Below are positions 11,402 to 25,412 of a stretch of DNA of 64,000 bases, in pieces. A program made the translations under genes and the position numbers. Every line of letters begins with the position of its first letter. Positions within the stretch are counted from its first letter, which is position 1. Under the pieces are notes generated by a model, which had not been told where the DNA came from, did not search any database, and worked only from the letters and a program-made list of their open reading frames with translations. The stretch comes from Beroe ovata (taxonomy: Eukaryota; Ctenophora; Nuda; Beroida; Beroidae). The stretch lies in NCBI GenBank assembly GCA_946803715.1, contig CAMPET010000001.1, positions 370,209 through 434,208 of the forward strand, given 5' to 3'.

Positions 11402-14400
11402 TCATCTGAAGCAGAAGAAGGCCAGCAGTGCTGCCAGGACTGAAGGAGCACCCATCAGAATGAGGAAGACCAGCTCTCCGTAGAAGTACTGCTGTCCGAG
11501 TTGCAGAAGGAAGAAGAGGACACAGCCGATACTCTCTGCGCTCAGGATGAGAGCGTATTTCAGGGAGATGTCACGAGAACCTGAAAATAGAGGGGGATGA
11601 AACCTTTCTTGGGTTTTAAAGTGGTGTTGCTAAGGAATGAATTGTGGTTACCATAGCGGCACTTCACTCTGGAATGTTGGTGGTGTGAAATAAGGAATTC
11701 GTTGGTGTTTGGATTGATTTCCAAGTAATGGACAGCTATGTCTGATTCGTCATTTCCCTGTCCTTACCGAATAGTTCCTGGCAAGCAGGTGCAATGCAGG
11801 TGAAGATTCCTGCACAGAATCCCACGATACACAGGTTAGCCAGGTACCCCCATTTGTTCCACTTTGAGTAGTGGAGAGTGATGAGAAGTGGACCCTGGAG
11901 GGGAGAGGATACAAAAAGAATCTTTGTTTTGCCATCTTGCTTATTTTTCAACCAAACAGCTTCAAAGATTTTGCTCATCTCTCTTCTACAGTCCCTACAA
12001 TTTTAAAGGAACATGTAGTCTTGACTAAAGGGAAAGAACAAGTCTCTGTGTTGATACCTGAATAAAGAATGCGATGGTATATGTGTTGGCAGTTCCTATT
12101 CTGTCCAAAATTAGACCCCATGTGATTCTTCCAAAGGCGTTAGCAACTGATCCTAAACACAAGGAAACATCTTATGTGTGGAGTCGCAAAGTTTGCATCT
12201 CAAATCACTTGATATCAAGGGAAAACTTTAAGTTTTCCAATCTACCATTCCGATGTTGATGAGAAGTTCAAATCAAAATGGTTCCTAAGATTCTAAATTG
12301 TAGGAACCATTTTCACTCACCCAATGCTCCGACGAGATTCAGAAACTTGTCATCCTTGATAGCCTCGATACCGATAAACTTGTATAATTCAGTCTGAGTC
12401 AACAGCGTCTGGGGAAACATAATGTCAAGCAGTGAATTAGGAAAATTAATTCAAACTCCAGAAACTTCAACTCAAATATCGCACACAATCTTGAGCACTC
12501 ACCAGTGAAAGTATGAGAATGATCAGATAAAGAACATAGAACTTGGGTGACTTAAACAGGTCTTTTATCCCGTAATCTGAAATCATAACTCGAATCACAA
12601 ACAAGAAGTTTCTTTAAAATTTGCACCTCCTCGCTATTTTGATGTTGAAATTTAGAGTGTTTTCGACATCAAATGTTACCAAGGTCTTAGGTCCAAGATA
12701 GTATTAGCCCACTCCAAAATCCACCTGCTACTTCCTACCTGGTCTCATGGCCTGAGGTTTTGGCAGGAGTTCCACACTCTCCACACTATCCTGACCCAGG
12801 ATATCATCTTGAGCACAAACTTCCTCCGGGGTTGGGGGTCTCAGGATGAAAATACCTTGGGGAAGAACGAGAGTCAAAATTGGGGTGAATGAGGTGTCAA
12901 GATCGTTGTAATCTATTCATTGAAACCATAGTTAGAATCAAAGCTTTGCAGAGTGATTCCCGAACTATACCTGGGAGAAAGAGGGCTGCCACAGTCCCGC
13001 CCCAGGCCAGCCAGATGTATCGGGTGTGACTCTGTACATACTCGTCATCAAACAACACTACAGTGCCAGTGGTAGTGTTCACTTCCAACACAGGCCTACA
13101 TGGGAAGGGAGAGTTGGGGATAGAGGTTGTTAAAAATGCTATAATTCAAACCATGGCAAAACAACATCAGCCCTTTCTCCGTTTTATTTGCCAAAATAAT
13201 AAGTTGAATGATTGACTGAATAATGAATATCTGAATCTCGTTGTCCAGTTTCCATGGCAGCACACACTTACTCCTTGTTTTCAGGGTTGATGACCGCACT
13301 GCAGAGAACAGATCCAACGAGACCCGATATGCCCATGAAGAATCCCATGATCCCATTTGCAGCACCACTCTTCCTGGGATTCCACTCGGCCAGTCGAGCA
13401 ACCTGAACACCGTGAGTGGTTGTCATGGTGATATGATTTTGAGGGGGGGCAAACACGTCCACAATGTGCTTTTTGGGGGTTAATAAGACTTGATTTTTTA
13501 GAAAATTCACTTTTTTTGATGCATGATGCGCTTTTACCGCGACTCTATATCCGCGTAACATGACCCACCATATCTTATGCCTATCTTATGCCTATCTTTA
13601 CGTAGTCGGTACCAGCCTATCCATCCCAAGACTCTATCTATCCTAAGACTCACATTGCAAACGTTGATCTGACCACCGAAGAACCCAATAAGCACCGCGA
13701 CAACCGTCAGCACAATATAGTTGTCGATGAAGTAGGATCCCAGTAGGACTACTACTAGGGAAACGGAGAGGAGGAAATTGAGAATTCTCACGTTGAGGTA
13801 GTACTCCAAAAGTCCCGCTACTGAACCTGGGGATGGGTGACCGGGTGAGAGATTACTCTGGGTAAGAGTGGCCCGGAATAGAATGCCTATGATGGTACCT
13901 AGTGACTGTCAGTTAGGTGAGAGATAGAGAGATGGACGAGTAAATGGGCATTGGGCAGGGTGGCGGAAATAGTACAGAATCCGCGGATACTGGGATGAGA
14001 AATAAAGACGGTAGTGAATTGACAATACTCAGATACTGCGAGCAGAACGGTCAGATACCTGTCAGTGTGATTCCCATGAGGAGGATGACAGGTTGTAGCG
14101 CCATGGCAGCCTGGCTGATCACCTTACCAGTCAGATGGTAGAACATGGAGGAGAGGTAGGGTAACAGCGCACCGTAACTGGGGGTAATGTGTGTCAGTAA
14201 TTCAGAGGAAGGGGTCGGCACGTAAAAATTCTGTTTTACGTTACTATCGGCCACATAATCCCCAAGTCAATATGTTTAAAGTACTCTCATGCTGATACAG
14301 AAACAAAATAGAAAAAGAACAAATTAAAATTAGAATTAGGCATTCCAGTTAGGACTTAGGCCAAATGACCTAGAGTAGTAGTCTGATAATCGATTTCGAG

Positions 14401-14558
14401 GTGATTAGAAGCGGAATTTCTGCTGTTTTGAATAAAATCCATATTATTTGTGGTCTATCTTACCTGAAGAATGGTAGACCCATCGCCATGGAGCCGAGAC
14501 AGACACATATCAACACCCACCAGTTGTAATTTCGATGAAAACACCCTTTTCTTGCCAT
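11402..14558 (-). CDS. Second MFS transporter, oxalate/formate antiporter-like, 11 exons
   Basis: Predicted 440-residue MFS carrier. Exons: 14558-14464, 14177-14059, 13826-13654, 13402-13272, 13095-12971, 12855-12739, 12576-12503, 12408-12321, 12152-12058, 11894-11768, 11580-11402 (sum 1323 nt). All introns are GT/AG with consistent phase. The N-terminus is basic and then hydrophobic (RNYNWWVLICVCLGSMAMG). The loop before TM5 reads AEWNPRKSGAANGIMGFFMG, the counterpart of EWFPKKRGLAAGVSALGSG in the first carrier. An NP element after TM6 (VINPENKE) matches the VNPWNYKPD of that gene. The central loop is acidic (PPTPEEVCAQDD). The second-half motif is NAFGRITWGLILDRIG. It ends FFCFR with no long tail. 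The two carriers are clearly the same family but diverged, with different exon boundaries in places. The substrate is unknown. Confidence 0.88.
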
Positions 14559-15032
14559 GGGGACTTGTTCTGGATCCTAGCTGCGTGTGACATGGGAAAT
14601 GTTACAAATTTGGGGGTTGCGCAAAAGTTTTATGTTTATTGAATCAAACTTGCGTCTTTACATAAAGACCCTTTACATAAAGACTCTTGCTATCGACTTC
14701 ATGCGTAAATAAGTCGATAATAAGTCCATGGGTTATCATAGGTTACAGTACTTTTAACCTATATTTTCCAATCTTATGGTTGGCGTCAATGTATCCCCTG
14801 ACCCCAATACACACGCATCATAAGTACAAGTGATTTCGGTTTACTGATATGATAACTTGTCCATAGTAACTACTCACTATTGCAACGATTGGGATAATCT
14901 TTGTAAATTTTACACATGCAGTTACACATGCTGTCTATTACAGTTACACATGTAGATTATTCCCAATTTCTGTGTTGCTTACTTTACCCTGCTCTGGCTC
15001 AGCTATTTCCTGTTCAATTCCCCTGTTTATTC

Positions 15033-15257
15033 TTATGAAACTGCGTTTTTGGTCAATTTAACTCTGTTGGCAGAATAAATCTTGATGCCTATAATTCGGT
15101 GACTTATGTACCGCTCAGTACCGAGCGAGTTCTCATTCCTGGGGGTATCAAATGAACAAACACAAAGTCTCGGACACTCAAAACAGATGAGTGATGTTGC
15201 CATCCCTTTCGGGGACCGATGTCTGCAGTTCACGCACACTTCCCACGTATTAGATTT
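15033..15257 (-). other. Doubtful Cys-rich ORF, zinc-ribbon-like
   Basis: An open frame carries C-x2-C-x13-C-x2-C-x3-C-x-C, seen as CVNC, then CFECPRLCVCSF. This order recalls the C-terminal zinc ribbon of piggyBac-type transposases (C-x2-C, later C-x2-C-x4-C-x2-CF). The final spacing differs and no DDE domain was found next to it. It may be a decayed transposase tail or chance. Confidence 0.2.
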
Positions 15258-18200
15258 CTAATTAGCCCCCCCACCTTCCGACCATCTGATATATATGTGT
15301 GTGTTATCTAACAGAGAGCATGGCTGTGGTCCCCCCTCTTTTGATACAATCGGAATCATCTGGTGTCATCATCTACCGATATGGAGGTCTTTTCGGAGCT
15401 AGTACCGATAAATAGAAGTCTTGTCAGAGTTATAGTATCGGTATGTCAGACAATTTTAATGAGGAAATTACTTCAGCCCCCCCGTAGCTTATAGGTGGCT
15501 CTAGTGATTTGTCCTCGTATTGGTTGTTGGGTAAAACATGATGATGTGACCTTTTCCTGGTGATTATGTTTGGTCTCATATCGAAGGAAATGCTAATCAA
15601 GAACTCCAAGTCTGGTATTCTTATTTTAATTCTTTATTCAGCATCGTTATCTTAATCTGACCCGTGTGTCTGGCATTTTGCGATGTCTCGAACTATCGCA
15701 TATTTGACATATGCCAAATGCCAGGAAGACATTTGGCACAAGGCGACGAAGTGCACTTGCCATGATAATGAAATTGAATTACTGCTGATAATTATAGGGC
15801 ATTAAATTGGACTTTGATCAAAAATTTAGGTTATAATTTGGCTAGAAAACATATTAACTTTAAGACGAAAAGCTGTCGCGGAAAAAAGCAAATGATATAT
15901 ATGTTTTGAATTTTAAGCCAACTGAATAAAGATAAAGACTTTATTCTCGGTATGATTTCATTCATTATGAGAAATCACGGGATGTAATTCAAAATTGAAA
16001 GTGTTGAATTAGGGCATTTATTGACATTAGATTAAGATAATCGCTCGTTTTGTTGAGATAAAAGTTAAACTTGAAAGGACTGGCAATAGTATGCCCGAGG
16101 TGAACATCAGAGGAATGAGATTCGTTGTATGTACGGAGAATAAGCGGGTGAATTTTTGTCGGATAAAAGAAAATTTGCAAAAAAATGACTTAGAAATCAC
16201 GCGTTTTAATTGTATCTCTCCAAATTATCGTAAGAATAAGGAATTCTTTTTATCGGCAAAAAACTTTCCATGTTGAGCAAAATCTAATTTACTGTTTCAA
16301 AGTATGTATTTTCTTTCTTCGCGTGAAATTTGACTTCAAAAAGCAGATATAACCCCAAATATCCATGCATTCAATAATGAAAAACCACGTTTTCAATGTA
16401 CCGGGAATATAACTTCCCTTGAGAAATGACATGAGCTTCATTACTCCGGGAATTTAGTTTCAATTTTAATTACAAATATGTATGTCATAAATTAGAGGCT
16501 GGAGCATCAAGATCGTTGACCATCAAGATCCTGGAGGTTTTTATCTTGGTCAACTAGGGAAACTAGGAAACCTTTTCGTCAGAATGGCGATCAACAAGAA
16601 TTTGGATCAATTTAATGTACGCTCATTAACTTCCTGTAAGAACCTCGGAAGTTCAGAAATCCGTGTGAGTTGAGAATTATTGGGAACTGTGCCTATCATT
16701 GTCACTCCTCCATTGTGGGCAATCGGAACATTTCAACGAATTAAGTTTGATCTTGAGTTACATCCTGAGTACTAAGTAGAGAGTTCTCTTCTGATTTTTT
16801 TCTGATTTTTCAACGAATCAAGATTGATGTATTGATAGCGCCACAACACGTGGCGCTATAGGTATCGATTGATTGGCCCCTCACCTGATAGAGATGGTTG
16901 TCCTTGGTTAAGAATGCTGGGAAATTTGACGTCACACACAAAGAAAAAGCGAGTCCGAGCGACTGTTTCGAAAGAAATTGATGAAAAAGATTTTTCGCGA
17001 ACTTAATGAAACTGTTTGACATGCCGTTTTTATATAAACGATAAATCACGCAGTGTAATATTCAATAATCACGGAATGAAATAATATACCGATGACAAAG
17101 CGACACCATGAAAAACTTGAAAAAAGTGTCAACCTGGAATCTTTCCAGACCTCCTTCGATTGTCCTGGTACAAATAAAATTGAAATGATAATGCTCGTGC
17201 TCTCTTCTTCTTGATATGGTGCGATGATACCTTATCTTCTTATCTCCCTTCCTTAATTGAGTGTGCGAATGAATTAAGATCTGGTGTTATTAAACTGGGT
17301 GTAAGGGAGCATGAACTCTGGTAAATTAGGGTGAAACTGATATTTGTAGTTTTGCTCAAGTTGATGTCCTGATGTGATTGAATTATATATCCGTGATCAT
17401 CACATGTAATAATGATGGTTCTAGAGAATTCCCTGTCATGACGTCACATGGTTACAGGGGCAGGTTGAGGGGCCGGGTCCCTCGTGTAGTTATCTGATAT
17501 GAAAGGGATTTCCGTGTCATCCTGTCATGGTTCATGACGTGTCCCTTCAGTGACGTCATAGTCATATATGTGGAATTTTGAGTAAATAATTATTCATGGG
17601 TCATGAACATCCGAGAGAACCGGAATCAGTGATGACTGATGATTGATGACTCTGATGATTATTATAGTATGACCATCACCATATTATGATCTCATACGAA
17701 ATATTTCGCCCCCCCCCTCCCTGTTCTCACACTCACACCACTGACCACCTAGCCCTACTTCATAGTATTGTATTGTTTCTACTATCATAATTAACGCGTG
17801 GTTGAGTGTGTAACAAATAGACGTTGCGGTGTGTACACTGATATAGATGTTGTTGTTGTACCACTTTTGTTCCACACTGCCGGATCACTTTTGTTCCACC
17901 CACCCCTATGTAGGCCTACATATACGGCGTGCAATTGATCACTTTTGGTCCTGTTATTAGTTCTTGACATGTACATTCTCAATAACCAAAATTTCCAATT
18001 TACAGCCAAATGGTTTAACGATTATCAAGCTTGGAACGATAATAGGTTGATATTCAGGTTTTTGGATCAATATTCGTGGAAAATGTACCTAGGTATTCTG
18101 GTATTGGTACCTATAGCAGCAGAAAAAGGGGCACAAAAAGACGCAAACTAGATTTACTACTATCTCAAGAGTTTGATGATAAATTTTTTTCAGATAAGAA

Positions 18201-19219
18201 TTGTCTTATCTTGATATCAAGTCCAATTCACAAAAGCACATACCTACCTCCATATCCCATATGGAAAATTCCAGAAAACAAACATTTGGTCTTTGAAAGT
18301 TAGCATTCTCAAAGTTTCCATCCTCAGAGTCTTAATTCTCAATTTTATCCTGTCACTTTTTCTTACGAAAAAAGCTTATTTTGAAACGGTTGCCCACATT
18401 TTTGCATAGAAATGTAACATATCCCATTATTTTTAAGCATTCTCCTTCGGAAACGTTAACCAAACAGGACTTGTGTGTGTACAGAGTTATTCAATTTAGT
18501 CTCTGCAATAAAACATGTCCTAATGGATTTCTCTAAACTTCTACCTTAGTTCCGGTTATAGTATCTCTACTTCGTCTATAAATAGCTGCTTGAGCTACTT
18601 ATTGTGCCCATCATATTGTTTTGTTAGACTTTCGAAGAGTACAACGTCAGATGTTTAGTTCAATAGTTCATGGCCTAAATTCCACTCCCTCATAATCTAC
18701 CTAGTTTCTTCTCCATAATTTAGCTGTTTCTTTTATTTCGGAATGTCATTTCAGTTGAGGCTTCCTATATTTCTTTTATTCTCCCTCCTAGAAATTATTT
18801 ACAGTGGTAAATTAAGTTCGTTTCTGTGTCACACAACATTCACAACCTGTTATGTGTTCCTTATGCTCCCAAAACATCCAATAGTTCCGTTGAAATCAGA
18901 GTCCTTCATTATGTTGTCTCTCTTTCATGTGACAGGTAGCATCACAGGATTGCACCAAGGCGATGAAATCAGTCGAGTTCCAGATTTCGCATTCATTTTT
19001 TCTCTTCCGATGTTGAAAAGTCTCTGATACTTACTCTTGAAAACGTGCAGCTATGCCTAAATTATAGCTGTAGTTTATAGCTGTAGTAATTACAGTGTAG
19101 TTAAAGTTGTAGTTACAGTTTCTGTGAAATAACCACGCAGATGAGTGATTCTCCGAATTCATAGTTTCCTTTATTTGGATATTTGCTAAGTTCTGCTATT
19201 GTTCAGTGTGGATACCACA

Positions 19220-19315
19220 GTTAGTGTGTGTGTGCGCGTGTGTGACTTGTGTGTGTGTGTGTGTGTGTATCTGTGTGTACTGTGTATCTGTGTGTGTGTG
19301 TGTTTGTGTGTTCGT
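19220..19315. repeat. GT-rich imperfect microsatellite
   Basis: Interrupted GT dinucleotide run with GCGCGTGTG and GTATCTGTGTG variants. It is non-coding low complexity in the gene-free stretch upstream of the aquaporin. Confidence 0.85.
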
Positions 19316-20968
19316 ATTGTGTTCAAAGAGCGCTGCGACCACTGTACAATGGGCCTCTTGATCAGTGACGTCACTAATTGCCATTCGGTGATTGGCTCTT
19401 TTGATGCCAGTTCTCGACAACCCTGATATGATGTCATTATGTAGTTCCTCGAATTCTGCAGGCCCTAGCGATATTTTATCATAGAATTTGATCCAATATT
19501 CCGTTATATCGACGGGATTTTTCTACGAAATTCTTCCCGAATACAAACGATAATATTGAACCGGAATCTTATAATATTCGTCGATCGGAATCCGGGAAAA
19601 CAAACAAATTCTCTATTTCTTGGGAAACATCTATAATTCTCAATTCCTCTTCCTAGTATCGTATATAATAGAAGAAGTACAACACTTTCCAGTTCCTATT
19701 TATTGTGTGCGTGTGTTTGCGTAGATTCGACGCATTCTTTCACTTGATGATTTGTTTGTTTGTATAGTGTCATGACACTATATCGCCCTGTTAGATGATT
19801 AAAGTTCCATGTTAAGAATGCTGCCTTGTTTTGTGTTCTTTGTTCTTTTGTGTTCTTTCTTCCCTTGTCCTTTTATCCTCCGATCAGTGCGTACAATCTT
19901 CCCGTCAACGTATCTCACGGTCGGAAGCAGCTTCTTTCCAAAGGACTACAAAATCTGAGTTATTCTTGATGCTTGTCACAGTTTATAGGATATGGTCTCC
20001 ATTAATCATCTGTCTAGTCGCAAAAAGCTTCACACGCCCTAATTTATTACACTGACTTCTTAAAAGGCGATTATCGTGAATAACTCTCTGATCGGAAACG
20101 TTACAGTTCTAATTGGGATTCTGTCTGGAGTTTGTTTGGAAAGTTTGTATCAAGTTCAGATCGATTTTGAAGTGGTTCTGCATTTGCGATGTGGAAAGTT
20201 TTGATAATTTTTTGTGAACAAGTGGTGATAATCCCGTTGATCAGCAAACGCATCTTTTAGCGATGTTATCTTGTTTTGATGACGTCACTTTGTTGCCCCC
20301 CTCTATCCAGCGTTCTCTAGCATGCAATTTATTGAGGCCGTCAGTTCGCTCATGATACACAATGTATACATTAACTGTACATGTGTTTGCATTCGCCTGT
20401 GTACTCTTTATAATTCTTGTAAATTTCGTATCTTTCCAGTAATTTTGAAAATATAGTTCCTCGAGTTATGCAGCAAGAGGCGAGAAAATCCCCGATTTTG
20501 TTGCCTGCGAGACGGTCCGATAGAGATGCTGACTATAATTATCCATGTCTAAGTTTCTTCCTTTCTTCACATTCACATAGCTTTGACGACCCCATCTTTT
20601 GTCATCTTTCCCCCTTCTGAGTTCTGATAATACGATTAGGTATAATATGCGGGAACATATATTTCACGTTATATTACACCCCATGATATGTTTCCATGAT
20701 ATATGTTTCTTTGTTTACCTAGCCGGAATTACGTACACGCGTCGTTTCTACTTTTATTATTTGCTGGATTCGGATTTCGGAGATCTCGAATACTTTGATA
20801 CCGGGAATTCCTGATTCAATATCCCGATTTTCATTGTCCTCAACAAAGTTACAATGTTGAACGTTTGTTTCACATTTTGTATTTTCGTTTTGTATTTTAT
20901 ATTCACATTCTGTATTCATGATGACAACACATATCTAAACCTCTCCCTCTCTTCTCATTCTAGCCATC

Positions 20969-23485
20969 ATGGGCGGATGGTCTATATTCCCGCGGAAGTC
21001 AGACCGGAAAACGGGTCGAATTGTCCGGGCTTGTTTCGCCGAATTGTTCGGCACATTCTCCGTTGTTTTCTGGGGTGCCGGAGCTGCGATGCACGTGGAT
21101 GTAGCCATGACGACGCTGCATCTGGCGTTCGGGTTCGGTATTGGTGAGTAGGAAATATTGGCAGCCTGTATTCCTTCTTTTTATCAAAATTCTTATAAAT
21201 TTTAACCGGAAATAACTGTCGATTGTTGCTATTGGAATCCTGTCGTTGTTACCCAAAATCCTCGAGTGTCAAATTTTTCAGGAACAGCAGTCGCAGCCTA
21301 CATTTTCCAAGACATCAGTGGATCACACTTTAACCCCGCTGTTTCATTCGCTCTATTTATAGCACAGAGGATATCACTAGTTAGATGTTTGCTATACTGG
21401 ATGATGCAGTTTGGAGGTGCGGCGCTCGCATCAGGTATTGACACCACATTCACCAACTTCCGTATTGACACCACCTTCACTCACTTCTGTTGACACCACA
21501 TTCACCAACTGCTGTATTGATACCACCTTCACTAACTCCTACGGTAAAACTTGGATGATGCTTGCCACTGCTTTCGACTTTTGAAGCACTTGACACCATT
21601 TTCGACTTCCTTACACCATTTTGAGGACACGTCTCGTTGACACCACTTTCTGACACCACTATCCTCAGCTCTGCTATGGGTGTTTAACAGTACTATTCCT
21701 GGTACTGTAATGTTGAGAGAGCAAGCTGTAACGGCAGCTGGACTTATTCCTGCTACCAGCCAATGGCAGGGCTTCCTTCTTGAGTTGATCGGTGAGTTAA
21801 TTGGAACCTGTGTTACTGGGATCCTTTCCAGTTCATGATCAGAATTTTTGTTGTGCGATGATATAATTAATTTTGTGATTGATTTGGGAGGTCAAGTTCC
21901 CTTGCTCAAACTCGTAAGAAGTTGGAGAATGAGCTAAAATTACGAACAGAAGTAATTTGTAAATTAGAAGATCTGGAAGCCAATCTGAACTGATGTAATT
22001 CCATCTGGTTTTTTGGGATGGGCTCTAATTAAGCTGTGAATCCAAGCACAAAATTTGTGACCGAATATGGAAGAAATTCTATGCAACGCGTTTTCTATTT
22101 TGCAACTTAGCCGCTAATACGTCACATATGAAGTAGTGGACGATGGAATGGTGATTCAATGCTGTAATGGTTAATCAACGATGACGCATCACGTTCATAG
22201 TTGCTTACAGCGCAAAACGTGTTATTATATAATTCATCTATAGTATTATCATGTCATGATCGATCATCTAAAATCTACATAATCATCAACATAATCATCT
22301 GTCAGTTCCCCCGATGAATTCATTTTCATCAGACTTGACCTAATGACCAGATTTTCCTCCCTCAGGTACTATGGCATTGGTGTACACTTACCTGGCTGCC
22401 ACAAACAGGTTCAGAAGTATGGCGGAAACGAGTTATACCTACCCTGTGACTCTCGGCTGCGTGGTCTTCCTAGTTCACCTTCTCATGGTAAGAGAGAGAC
22501 AGAGGAGGAGAATATTTCCTTGTGTTTGACTGAGATAATAAGAATTGCCCCTCTTTTCCGTCTACCTTTGAATTTAAGAGTTTGTGCAAAGTGGCACAAT
22601 CATTGATAATCTCAATCATCTTGTTTCAATATGAGATAGAATTTAGGATGCTAGATTGCAATTTCTGTAACTCTCCCCCCCTAGGTACCCCTCACTGGGT
22701 GTGGCCTGAACCCTGCCCGAGCAATCTTAGTGAACGCCCTGGCGGGTAAACTAGAGCAGGAATGCTGGGTGAGTCGCATAATATGACTGTCTGGGGTATT
22801 TTGGGATGAGAGGTTTCATCACATAGATAGTATGCGCGTTCAGCCCTCCCTTGATTTGTGGGAAAATCTCACAAACAGTCCGTGTGATGTTTCCTTAATG
22901 AAATCATTTTGACCGTTAGAAACATTATTCTGTCCTACAAAACACCTCTTTTGTTGGTCATTCTTGACAATTCTTTGACACCATACGTCAATGGTCTATA
23001 ATCACAGTCGATCACCAAATCCAATTGACAGCCAGCTATATTTCATGGAAAAACTAATACAATTTCACCGACACGACACACAAACTCAGAGATCCTGACA
23101 ATCGTGGGTGTTTGTCGATAAACATAGATTGACATCTCACGATAAACTGACAATTTCTATAACTGTCGGCCGGTGTTTATCAAAATATTTGACATCTGCG
23201 TATGTCCCGGGTCACATGACTGACACGCGGGCGCTATGACGAATACATGCTCCAAACCACTTTTTACAGGTCTACGTGGTCGGTCCCTTGATTGCAAGTT
23301 TCCTTGGGGCGTTCTCCTACGAACTCATCTTCTCCTTCCCTCTCATCTTCACTCCCCGGAACAAACAAGCCGAGTTGGACGCGGGAGACATCAAGTTAGA
23401 ACCGGTTGTGAAGTCCACCAAGAATCCAAAACATGACGACCTTGTGCTTTCGAACCGACTAAACGGATCCGTTGCTTACGACTAA
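20969..23485 (+). CDS. Aquaporin, classical water-channel type, 6 exons
   Basis: Predicted 290-residue MIP-family channel. Exons: 20969-21143, 21282-21434, 21669-21791, 22366-22487, 22685-22768, 23270-23485 (873 nt), all GT/AG and in phase. Both hallmark half-helices are intact: first NPA at residues 76-78 (SGSHFNPAVSFA), second at 200-202 (TGCGLNPARA). The four selectivity-filter positions match water-specific AQP1-type channels: F54 (LAFGFG), H188 (FLVHLL), C197 and R203. Expected role: passive water transport across the plasma or an internal membrane, normally as a tetramer. C197 sits where the mercury-sensitive Cys of AQP1 is. The cytosolic N-terminus is basic. The C-terminal tail of about 50 residues is charged and ends SVAYD. 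The start was chosen as the first ATG after an AG acceptor-like tract, in a good context (ATCATGG). Intron 2 holds a short tandem repeat. Confidence 0.95.
21436..21540. repeat. About 26-bp degenerate tandem repeat in aquaporin intron 2
   Basis: Four units beginning T-A/G-TTGACACCAC or TATTGATACCAC start near 21436, 21463, 21489 and 21514. Further TGACACCA copies follow to about 21660. The same heptamer recurs elsewhere in the window, for example at 29940-29980. Confidence 0.8.
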
Positions 23486-24574
23486 AGCAGAAGGTTTCCT
23501 ATGCATATGCACTATGCAGACACGCGGCTTCTATGAAATATTTCAACTATATCGTACAAACGCTGCGGTTTTTATATATTTCGGAATGCGAGCGTTATGT
23601 ATGTTATGAACATTAGATAGTAATAATGGGTGAATTAAGACAAAGAGTGGAATTCTTGCGCAGAGAGATTGAGGAGCAGACTTATATTTTGTGAACGATT
23701 ATGTTATGGAGATTATTCAATGGATAGTAGATAGGTAAATAGGCGTTGCGATAGCGTCATTCTTAGCCACCATAAAACTCGAAGTCTTCTGATCTGAGAC
23801 CAGGAAATTTATTTCATCCTGACTTTTATCATTTCCGACCTATGCGTCCGGATGATGACCATCTAAGAGGGAGTATATTTTTGCAGCTGCTTTTTCACAA
23901 TTTCCTTTCTCCCGATTTACCGCGACGTGTTCACTGTTCATATATGGGAGACGTGTGTGACCCCCTCCATTCAGCTGTGGTCAATTATAATAGTGGGGGT
24001 ATTTTCCCGTATTCCCGTAATTAGTATATATCTGATTACTAAGTAATTAATAATTACTAAGTAATTAGTATATATCCGGTATGGGCAGATTTGAGGCTTG
24101 AGAGTTTTTGCACGGGGTTACATGAGTGACACTGATTTTAGTGACACTGATTTAAGCAAGGTCCTTTTTTTGATGTACCGATTTTCATAGTGACAACGAA
24201 AATTGGACGAAGATACGATCATGGCTTATGCAACCGTATAGTGACTGACCGAGACTTCATGTCAATTTTCGGAGCTGAATTTTTAAACCGATTTATCATG
24301 TAAAACTGAATTTATCAATGATTTTTAACCCATTTCCGAGAGAGTTACTGATATCTATTCCTTTTTAAATGCCGCTTGGCGCTGTTCAGTATATGATGTC
24401 CATTGTGCTTTTGGGTCTTGAAAATTGGCAGAAATTCTCGGACAACATATTTTCATGGAGAGCCGCTTCTATACGAAATCAAGGTATTTTCTCACGAATT
24501 TGCCGCCATTATCACGTTTAAATACTTTCAATTCGCAGACGTGCAGCTTAGTCCGTAACCTGTTTAAAAAATTT

Positions 24575-24634
24575 GTCATAGTCTGCGTAATAATTGGTCA
24601 TAGTCTGCGTAATAATTGGTCATAGTCTGCGTGT
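24575..24634. repeat. 22-23-bp tandem repeat, three copies
   Basis: Three copies of CATAGTCTGCGTAATAATTG with near-identical spacing. The third is truncated and continues as GTGTGTCTGC. Confidence 0.85.
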
Positions 24635-25388
24635 GTCTGCTTAACCCTCTCTTTTTAGGTCCTCGAGAATTAATTCGGATAAAACCAGTTTTCATTCTCC
24701 ACTCAGTTAGTTAAGTTCGTCATATTATGTTTTGACACATTTCATCAACTCTTTCATTGTGGAATTTTTTGTTTCCCATTTCTTTTTATTGTGAAAATTG
24801 AATTTTCCTGTTTGATATTTTCCTGAAAATTATTGAATTTGAACAATGTACCTTTTTACATCGTTATTTTAACTGATTAACCGATAAAACGGTTTTCCAA
24901 TTCCCCATGCCTGTCTCCGCAGTTCGCCTGTGACTGTGAGAGTTAGTTTACTGGTAATGGTATAGTATTCCGTTAATTTTATTGCCCGTTATGTTATGTG
25001 CTACTGCAATATGAATAATTTAAACCCTCCCAAATTAAACTATTGAACCCCTCTGAATTTCATTCCCGTTTTTCCTTGAAACTGAAAGCACAGTCACTAT
25101 AATATAAATGGGATTGGCCTCATCTTCAATTTCATATTGTCTGCAGATATCGAGTTTTTGGCGAAGTAGCATAATATGAACGTGTTTTATCCCAGAATAT
25201 TTATAGCAGCTGTGGTTTGCGGTTAACTGCCACGTGTTTTTTCAGGCACATCACGTGATTTTTAGCTAATAATAAAACCTCATGCTTCTACCAGTGTTTC
25301 TCATATTTTCCTCCTAATATCATTACGGATGGAAGCCGGCCACTTTTCGTTTTGATTGGATTGCCAAAAGTGGTACTTATATCCTGTG

Positions 25389-25412
25389 AGTAGTAGTACT
25401 AGTAGTAGTAGT
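25389..25412. repeat. Short (AGT)n run
   Basis: About eight AGT units with one CT interruption in non-coding sequence. Confidence 0.8.

Larger units (their letters stand above)
14559..20968. other. 6.4-kb gene-free stretch between MFS and aquaporin
   Basis: The two flanking genes diverge, so both promoters should lie here. Contents seen: a doubtful Cys-rich ORF (15033-15257), a duplicated CACTTTTGTTCCAC at 17860-17900, and GT-rich sequence at 19220-19315. Just before the aquaporin start, a pyrimidine tract ends in TTCTCATTCTAG at 20952-20963, which looks like the acceptor of a 5' UTR intron. I see no other gene. Confidence 0.5.
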
